Source of the DNA: Sphingomonas sp. UBA1000
GTDB taxonomy: Bacteria > Pseudomonadota > Alphaproteobacteria > Sphingomonadales > Sphingomonadaceae
Length of the DNA: 6,961 bases
Direction of reading: 5' to 3'
NCBI GenBank assembly: GCA_002291855.1
Contig: DBAW01000097.1
Location: 442-7,402 of the forward strand
The notes under the pieces are model-generated. The model searched no databases. It saw only the letters and a program-made list of their open reading frames with translations, and was not told the origin of the DNA. Positions 6,749 to 6,961 of the stretch are shown one piece after another. The position numbers and the translations under genes are program-made. Position 1 is the stretch's first letter; every line of letters starts with the position of its first letter.

Positions 6749-6961
6749 TTATTTGCCGTTGTCCGCTGTCTTGATCACCGCGCGGTCGACCATTGCGGCA
6801 TCGGCAAGCGTGCCGACAATCCCCAGCTGGCCGGGGCCGAGCCGCCGGCCGACGAGCAGCACGAACTCCGCCTCGCCGGTTTCCATCTCCACCACGGCGC
6901 GCGGCGCGGTCTGGCGCAGCGCCGCCCGCGCCCGCGACTGGCGGTCGCGGTCGGGCCGGCC
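6749..6961 (-). CDS. 3' end of an unrecognised minus-strand gene (cut by the window edge)
   Basis: Reading from the right edge, the minus strand is open for 70 codons to a TAA at 6751-6749. The visible C-terminus begins with an Arg-rich stretch (GRPDRDRQSRARAALRQ), continues with VVEMETGEAEFVLLVGRRLGP and GQLGIVGTLADAAMVDRAV, and ends IKTADNGK. The middle alternates hydrophobic and charged residues as in a small beta/alpha domain (EFVLLVGRR, then GIVGTLAD). I do not recognise the family. The start lies outside the window. Codon use (third-position G/C) matches the neighbours, and the frame ends naturally 109 bases before the dehydrogenase start, which supports a real gene. It is co-oriented with the dehydrogenase gene, but two hairpins sit between them, so co-transcription is uncertain. 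Confidence 0.6.
   Translation of the reverse strand, partial: GRPDRDRQSRARAALRQTAPRAVVEMETGEAEFVLLVGRRLGPGQLGIVGTLADAAMVDRAVIKTADNGK

Noticed and set aside
2284..6774. A 1,496-codon open frame on the plus strand opposite the dehydrogenase gene
   Set aside because: It mirrors a confidently identified gene on the other strand. Its product is rich in Arg, Gly, Gln and His with no recognisable domain. In high-GC genes, third-position G/C leaves the antisense frame almost stop-free, which explains its length.
1..6961. Mobile elements, CRISPR arrays, tRNA or rRNA genes, toxin-antitoxin or defence genes
   Set aside because: I looked for transposase motifs, regularly spaced direct repeats, clover-leaf features and small paired frames and found none that hold up. 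The window appears to be ordinary chromosomal backbone.

Overview
The window is very GC-rich, with strong G/C bias at third codon positions. It reads as a chromosomal segment of an alphaproteobacterium, most plausibly a sphingomonad. The basis is the codon bias, an L17 protein with an acidic C-terminal tail, and a large (about 1,550-residue) NAD-dependent glutamate dehydrogenase of the type common in Alphaproteobacteria. The taxon is inferred from sequence character, not from a database search.

Layout, left to right. (1) Positions 63-485 (+) encode ribosomal protein L17 (rplQ), usually the last gene of the alpha operon after rpoA. A textbook intrinsic terminator follows at 511-541. (2) On the minus strand, convergent with rplQ, positions 581-1855 encode an unrecognised membrane-anchored or exported protein. 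Its only canonical start (GTG at 1798) cuts into a transmembrane helix. The complete protein appears to begin at a rare ATC codon at 1855, correctly spaced from a good ribosome-binding site. (3) A short gap holds a perfect 15-bp inverted repeat (1916-1956). (4) Positions 1981-6639 (-) encode the NAD-specific glutamate dehydrogenase, which is two thirds of the window. (5) A 109-bp gap (6640-6748) holds two compact GC-rich hairpins and a weak promoter-like match. (6) The 3' end of an unrecognised minus-strand gene occupies 6749-6961 and runs off the window.

Functionally this is mostly housekeeping: translation (L17) and glutamate catabolism feeding the TCA cycle (glutamate to 2-oxoglutarate). 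The three minus-strand genes are co-oriented but separated by about 100 bp or more with hairpins between them, so I do not argue for one tight operon. I found no mobile element, CRISPR array, tRNA, rRNA or defence system, and I do not see a previously undescribed system. The best leads are the apparent ATC start of the unknown gene, that gene's conserved-looking C-terminal block, and the inverted repeats flanking the dehydrogenase gene.
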